Positions 60,500-64,000 of a stretch of DNA of 64,000 nucleotides are shown here, in pieces; the first letter of the stretch is position 1, and every line of letters starts with the position of its first letter. Origin of the DNA: G963674835 sp963674835 (lineage in GTDB: Bacteria > Planctomycetota > Planctomycetia > Pirellulales > Thermoguttaceae). The stretch covers positions 2,418,001 to 2,482,000 of the forward strand of contig CAXXKC010000003.1 in NCBI GenBank assembly GCA_963674835.2. The letters are read 5' to 3'. Made by a program: the position numbers and the translations under genes. The notes beneath the pieces are model-generated. The model was not told the origin of the DNA. It saw nothing but the letters and a program-made list of their open reading frames with translations, and made no database searches.

Positions 60500-61291
60500 T
60501 CAACCCTCTGCGACCCAACGATGATCGGGGTCCGGACGGGAGAGGAAGCGGCGGTTCTTGCCGGCCATGATCCACAGATAGTACATGGTGTAGCCCGGTG
60601 CCGTGGCCACGGGATGGTAGCCTTCGGGGATCAACACCGTGTGGTGGTCCTGGACCGTGTAGGTTTCGTCGAAGGAACGGTTGTCGGTGTAGATCTTCTG
60701 GATTCCGAAGCCCTGCGGCCGATCGAAGCGGAAGTAGTAGATTTCTTCCATGTCGACTTCGTGAGGCAGGTCGTCGACATCGTGGCGATGCGGCGGGAAG
60801 CTGGCCCAGTTGGCCGGCGGAACGATCGCCTCGCCGATGAAGAGGTAGTCGGCCGGCGTTTGTTCGGTGACCATCATCAAGGCGCGCCGCTGGAAGCCGG
60901 GCTTGCCCAGTGCGACGTCCTTGACCTTGTCGGGCGGGATGATGAAGGCCGGGCCAGGCTTTGTGGAAGGCGCCTGGCAGACGGCGATCTCGCAGTCGGC
61001 CGTGGCCTCGATTGCCAGGGTGCCCTGGGCCGGGACCATGACGGTCCACGGTTTGTCGTTGAACAGGTCGGCCCGCGGACCGATTGTCTCGTGGTCCAAG
61101 CCACAGCCATTGACGACCGCCGCGCCCTTGAGCAATACCAGAGCCGTTTCCCGGTCGGCGGCCGCCAGGTTGTGGGTCTGGCCGGGTTCCAGGGCGATCA
61201 TTCCGAAGCTCAAGTGCTGCATGCCGGCATCGCCCGGCTTCGAGAGCATGGTCAGGCCGGGCCGGGGTTTCCAGATAACACGGTAGTTCAT
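60500..61291 (-). CDS. IolB/KduI-like 5-deoxy-glucuronate-type isomerase
   Basis: 263 residues from ATG 61289-61291, with AAGGAG upstream. Bicupin of the IolB family: first cupin about 25-110 (GMIALEPGQTHNLA), second about 140-255. FPPHRHDVDDLPHEVDMEEIYYFRF has the metal ligands His, His and Glu, split here by one residue. HTVLIPEGYHPVATAPGY is the second ligand segment with His. IolB isomerises 5-deoxy-glucuronate in inositol breakdown; KduI acts on 5-keto-uronates. The other inositol genes are absent from the window, so the substrate may be a related uronate or deoxy sugar acid. Confidence 0.85.
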   Translation of the reverse strand: MNYRVIWKPRPGLTMLSKPGDAGMQHLSFGMIALEPGQTHNLAAADRETALVLLKGAAVVNGCGLDHETIGPRADLFNDKPWTVMVPAQGTLAIEATADCEIAVCQAPSTKPGPAFIIPPDKVKDVALGKPGFQRRALMMVTEQTPADYLFIGEAIVPPANWASFPPHRHDVDDLPHEVDMEEIYYFRFDRPQGFGIQKIYTDNRSFDETYTVQDHHTVLIPEGYHPVATAPGYTMYYLWIMAGKNRRFLSRPDPDHRWVAEG

Positions 61292-61324
61292 CGATTCTCC
61301 TTGGTTTTCAACCCCCGGGTTGGC

Positions 61325-62698
61325 TCAGGGGCTCGTCGACGCAGCACGAGCATCGACATCCAACGTTTCCAGGTCCAGCCACCGGGCCAGGCGGCGGAGA
61401 TCGTCGCGGATGTCGGCGTGGACCAAGGCCGTGTGATGCTCGAGGCCCTCGCCGATGACGTCATCGACCACGCGGCGCACGGGCGCGTCGAACCGCAGGG
61501 CCCAACAGTTGCCGGGCAGTTGCGCACTGGGGGGTACCGACTGCCCGCCCACGAGAAACAGGCGAAGGCCGCGGGGCCCGACACCGAGGCGGCACATGGT
61601 TACCGGGCCGTGGCCCTCGATGGGGAAGTTCACGTTGACGCCCCGCTTTCCGCCGCCTTCGACCGAGGGATGCTTGCCCAGTGTGTTACCGGCCCCCTTG
61701 GCCATAAGGCAGGTCGGGGCGGAGCCGCAGTGCCAGGCCAGTCCTTCGTTCCGCTGGTCGTCGAAAGCGATGAAGTCGGCGAACATGGCGTTTCGACCGC
61801 TGAGATACTGGGCGATCAACATGCTGACCGTACCGTAGATGTCACCCTCGCACGCCGTCGTGAGGCCGACGTCGTTGAGGCGGCTGATCGTACTGCAAGG
61901 CATGATGCCGTAATGGGCGGAGAACTCGGGCCAGCATTTCACGGCGAAGCCGGCGAGACGATTCCTGGCGGCGATATCGTGAAAAGCCAGCATCAGAGCC
62001 CCGGCCTGGTCAAGTTCGTCGTCGGTCACTTGGCACGCCTGGGATGTGGCCAGGATTGCCTGGGTTTCCTGCTGGCGGCGTGCCGGCTCGATCGCCCGGG
62101 CCGTGTCGAACAACTCGGCCAAGGTAACATGAAGGACCTCCACGCCCAACAACTGCCGGAGGCCCATTTCGTCGAAGGTCGAGGTGTAGAAACCGGGCAC
62201 GCGATAGCCCACGAGACCGAGGCGTGTACGGCGAAGGCGCCGGAGGCAGTGGATCACGCGGAATAGGGGAGACAGGGCTTCGGGGGCCTCTTCGGGAGAA
62301 CAGAAGATGTAGTCGTACTTGCGCCCGAGCCTCATGAGGGTATGGGCGTTCATATTGATGGCGCAGAACGAGTTCGAGCGGAGCTTGATATCGTTGAGGC
62401 TGGGCTCGGGCACTCCCCAGAGAACGATAGGCACCGACAGTCGGTCGGCGAGAATGGGAATGAGCGTTCCCAGCGCGAAGGTGCCGTATTGCACGACCAG
62501 TACGTCCACGTTCTGCGTGCGGAACTGCTCGGCGAGGGCTTCGGCATCCTCTTCGGTCACGGTCAGTTCGGCCCCATGGATGAGTTCCACGTCCATCTGC
62601 GACAAGCTCTTGAGCGAACGCTCGAAGATCTGTCTTGCGAAGTCGCCGTCGAAACTCAACCGCGCGCAACACGTATATCCGACACGCAACTTGTCCAT
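61325..62698 (-). CDS. L-fucose/L-arabinose isomerase-like protein
   Basis: 457 residues, with GAGGAAAG upstream of the ATG. Layout of the FucI/AraA fold: an N-terminal segment (RVGYTCCARLSFDGD), VDVLVVQYGTFALGTLI for the first Rossmann-like domain, LWGVPEPSLNDIKLRSNSFC and a C-terminal metal domain with CEGDIYGTVSMLIAQYL, in which Glu and Asp are the probable metal ligands. It would turn an aldose into a ketose, or is one of the many uncharacterised FucI-like proteins. It lies between the aldolase and IolB-like genes. Confidence 0.82.
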   Translation of the reverse strand: MDKLRVGYTCCARLSFDGDFARQIFERSLKSLSQMDVELIHGAELTVTEEDAEALAEQFRTQNVDVLVVQYGTFALGTLIPILADRLSVPIVLWGVPEPSLNDIKLRSNSFCAINMNAHTLMRLGRKYDYIFCSPEEAPEALSPLFRVIHCLRRLRRTRLGLVGYRVPGFYTSTFDEMGLRQLLGVEVLHVTLAELFDTARAIEPARRQQETQAILATSQACQVTDDELDQAGALMLAFHDIAARNRLAGFAVKCWPEFSAHYGIMPCSTISRLNDVGLTTACEGDIYGTVSMLIAQYLSGRNAMFADFIAFDDQRNEGLAWHCGSAPTCLMAKGAGNTLGKHPSVEGGGKRGVNVNFPIEGHGPVTMCRLGVGPRGLRLFLVGGQSVPPSAQLPGNCWALRFDAPVRRVVDDVIGEGLEHHTALVHADIRDDLRRLARWLDLETLDVDARAASTSP

Positions 62699-62744
62699 CT
62701 GGCTTTCCTCGGGAAACGGGCGAACTGCACGCAGATACTGTCGC

Positions 62745-63395
62745 TTACTGTTTGACCGGCACTTTCGCCCAATCGTTGTTGAACTGTTCCATGATCAGGT
62801 CGCTCATGGGGTGGAAGTACAACTGCCGCAGCACGTCCATGGGAATCGTGGCTACATCGGCGCCGGCCAGGGCCGATTCGAGGACGTGCAGGGGATGCCG
62901 CACGGAGGCCACGAGGAGCTGCGTGCTGAAGCCATAGTTGCCGAAGATGGTTCGGATTTGACGGATCATATCCATCCCGACCTGGCCCATTACATCCCAG
63001 CGGCCGACGAACGGGCTGACGAATGTCGCTCCACACTTGGCGGCCAGCAGGGCCTGAAGCGGCGAGCACACCACGGTCACGTTGGTCTTGATCCCCAGCG
63101 TGGTCAGTTGCCTGACGGCGATCAGCCCCTCGCGAATGATGGGTATCTTGATGACGACGTTTTCGGCAATTGCCGCCAGTTGCCGGGCCTCGGCCACGAT
63201 GGCGTCGGCCTCGGTGGCCATACACTCCAGGCTGACCGGACCCGGCACGATGTCGCAGATTTCGGCGTAGAGGGATTCCGGCTGGCGGCCAGTCTTGGAG
63301 ACGAGCGTGGGATTGGTCGTCGCGCCGTCGACGATTCCCCAACTGCAGGCCTCACGGATTTGATCCAGATCCGCCGTATCGAGAAAGAACTTCAC
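62745..63395 (-). CDS. Fructose-6-phosphate aldolase/transaldolase-like protein (TalC/FSA-type)
   Basis: 216 residues from GTG 63393-63395 with AAGGAG 9 bases upstream. FFLDTADLDQIREA and GATTNPTLV at the N-terminus are the TalC/FSA opening. VIKIP with Lys83 is the Schiff-base lysine. FVSPFVGRWDVMGQVGMDMI is the conserved Asp/Arg region (FSA members have YVxRID). Length equals that of FSA/TalC (about 215). It should make or cleave an aldol bond, yielding dihydroxyacetone-type units that join central metabolism. Confidence 0.88.
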   Translation of the reverse strand: MKFFLDTADLDQIREACSWGIVDGATTNPTLVSKTGRQPESLYAEICDIVPGPVSLECMATEADAIVAEARQLAAIAENVVIKIPIIREGLIAVRQLTTLGIKTNVTVVCSPLQALLAAKCGATFVSPFVGRWDVMGQVGMDMIRQIRTIFGNYGFSTQLLVASVRHPLHVLESALAGADVATIPMDVLRQLYFHPMSDLIMEQFNNDWAKVPVKQ

Positions 63396-63469
63396 CGTCG
63401 TTTACTCCTTGTGTGAAGCCGTCGGTCATGGGCGATTGGCAGTCGGCAACCGACGACTGTCCAGATTGT

Positions 63470-64000
63470 TTACAGCACCTTGGTTACGCCGGGGACGGCG
63501 CAGGGGTAGATGCCATCGGGGCCGGGCAGCACGGGCGGTGCGGCGTCGAAGGCGTAGCGATCGGGAGCCAGGCTGAGTTCCGACTGGAGGGCTTCGTCCC
63601 AGGAGATCATCTTGCCGGAGTAAGTCGCCATTCGGCCCATGACGCCCGTCATTGTGCTGAGCGCGCCGCTGACCGCTTCGCTGTAGGGCCGGTCGTTGCG
63701 GATGGCATCGAACAGTTGGTCGTGCTCGACCTGATACGGGTTTGCCTTGGGTTTGTCGCCGCGCCAGGAGTCGACGCCGGCTTCGATTTTTCCACCGCCG
63801 ACGTCGGCCTTACCTTTGGTCCCCACGACGAGTTCGGCCACTTTGCCCCAGCAGCCCGGCATGTGTCGGCACTGGCTGAACAACTGGCTGCCATCTTCGT
63901 AGGTGAACTCGACGTAATGGTGGTCGAAGATATCGCCGAATGCCGGTCCGATGCGGACCTGGCGCCCGCCCTGGCCCTGCGCCGTGACCGGATGTGTGCC
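63470..64000 (-). CDS. Gfo/Idh/MocA-family oxidoreductase, C-terminal part (5' end beyond the window)
   Basis: The frame is open to the right edge and translates beyond the first in-window Met, so only the last about 176 residues are seen. GPAFGDIFDHHYVEFTYEDG and the C-terminus RYAFDAAPPVLPGPDG match the C-terminal domain of the exported oxidoreductase at 43687. It is probably a Tat-exported sugar oxidoreductase and the first gene of the minus-strand catabolic operon within this window. Confidence 0.88.
   Translation of the reverse strand, partial: GTHPVTAQGQGGRQVRIGPAFGDIFDHHYVEFTYEDGSQLFSQCRHMPGCWGKVAELVVGTKGKADVGGGKIEAGVDSWRGDKPKANPYQVEHDQLFDAIRNDRPYSEAVSGALSTMTGVMGRMATYSGKMISWDEALQSELSLAPDRYAFDAAPPVLPGPDGIYPCAVPGVTKVL

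Noticed and set aside
1..64000. CRISPR array, rRNA or tRNA genes
   Set aside because: No regularly spaced direct repeats of 25-40 bases and no recognisable rRNA or tRNA sequence were seen on reading through the window.

Overview
The window looks like a chromosomal piece of a GC-rich planctomycete, probably of the Pirellulales type. The basis is a BBP7-type outer-membrane barrel, a giant secreted protein with an N-terminal LEPR-like motif, DUF1080 and DUF5658 proteins, five Gfo/Idh/MocA oxidoreductases (two with Tat signals), a XylR-like AraC regulator and a two-way pilus/secretion locus. This is judged from protein families only; no rRNA, tRNA or CRISPR array was seen.

Layout. (1) 1-10 kb: BBP7 barrel (5' end outside the window), a convergent 1.4-kDa-residue-scale secreted protein (1448 aa) ending in a metzincin-like zinc site, a small secreted protein, a NapH-like membrane ferredoxin and a cystathionine gamma-synthase-family enzyme. 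(2) 10.4-18.7 kb: a metallocluster island. A PAS/sigma-54 activator is followed by a good -24/-12 promoter match and a co-directional run: radical SAM protein (COG0731 type), small zinc-ribbon protein, two NifX/MTH1175-like proteins, two hotdog thioesterases, a metallo-beta-lactamase-fold protein, an extremely Cys-rich secreted protein, a DUF6951-like protein, an ARMT1/DUF89-like protein and an iron-sulfur flavoprotein. It recalls the ORP/NifX islands of anaerobes but has no Mrp/MinD ATPase here. (3) 18.8-30.6 kb: a type IV pilus/type II secretion hybrid: secretin lipoprotein on the minus strand, then two tandem pilins, a PilM-PilN fusion, PilO- and PilP-like proteins, PilB/GspE ATPase, a PilZ protein, GspF and four minor pseudopilins. 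(4) 31.4-44 kb: secreted glycan-degradation genes (GH84-like, clan GH-A, beta-propeller and six-hairpin enzymes) with Gfo/Idh/MocA proteins and a XylR-like regulator. (5) 45.1-46.6 kb: a complete IS4-superfamily insertion sequence with matching ends and a 7-bp target duplication. (6) 46.7-64 kb: carbohydrate catabolism. A plus-strand operon (DUF1080 hydrolase, sugar isomerase/epimerase, MFS, two Gfo/Idh/MocA proteins, glycyl-radical activase and glycyl-radical enzyme) converges on a minus-strand operon (Gfo/Idh/MocA, transaldolase-like aldolase, FucI-like isomerase, IolB-like isomerase, FGGY kinase, FAD-linked oxidase, CCG iron-sulfur protein, MFS).

The most unusual sequence-level feature is an 80-96-bp interspersed palindromic repeat present three times (1517, 8689, 28035). 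Every copy begins with the TAG stop codon of the upstream gene, and two copies end with the TAG stop codon of the convergent gene. The most interesting systems are the sigma-54 metallocluster island with its 22-Cys secreted protein, and the glycyl-radical enzyme, whose active-site loop (GCNW) lacks the Glu found in the dehydratase/lyase subfamilies.
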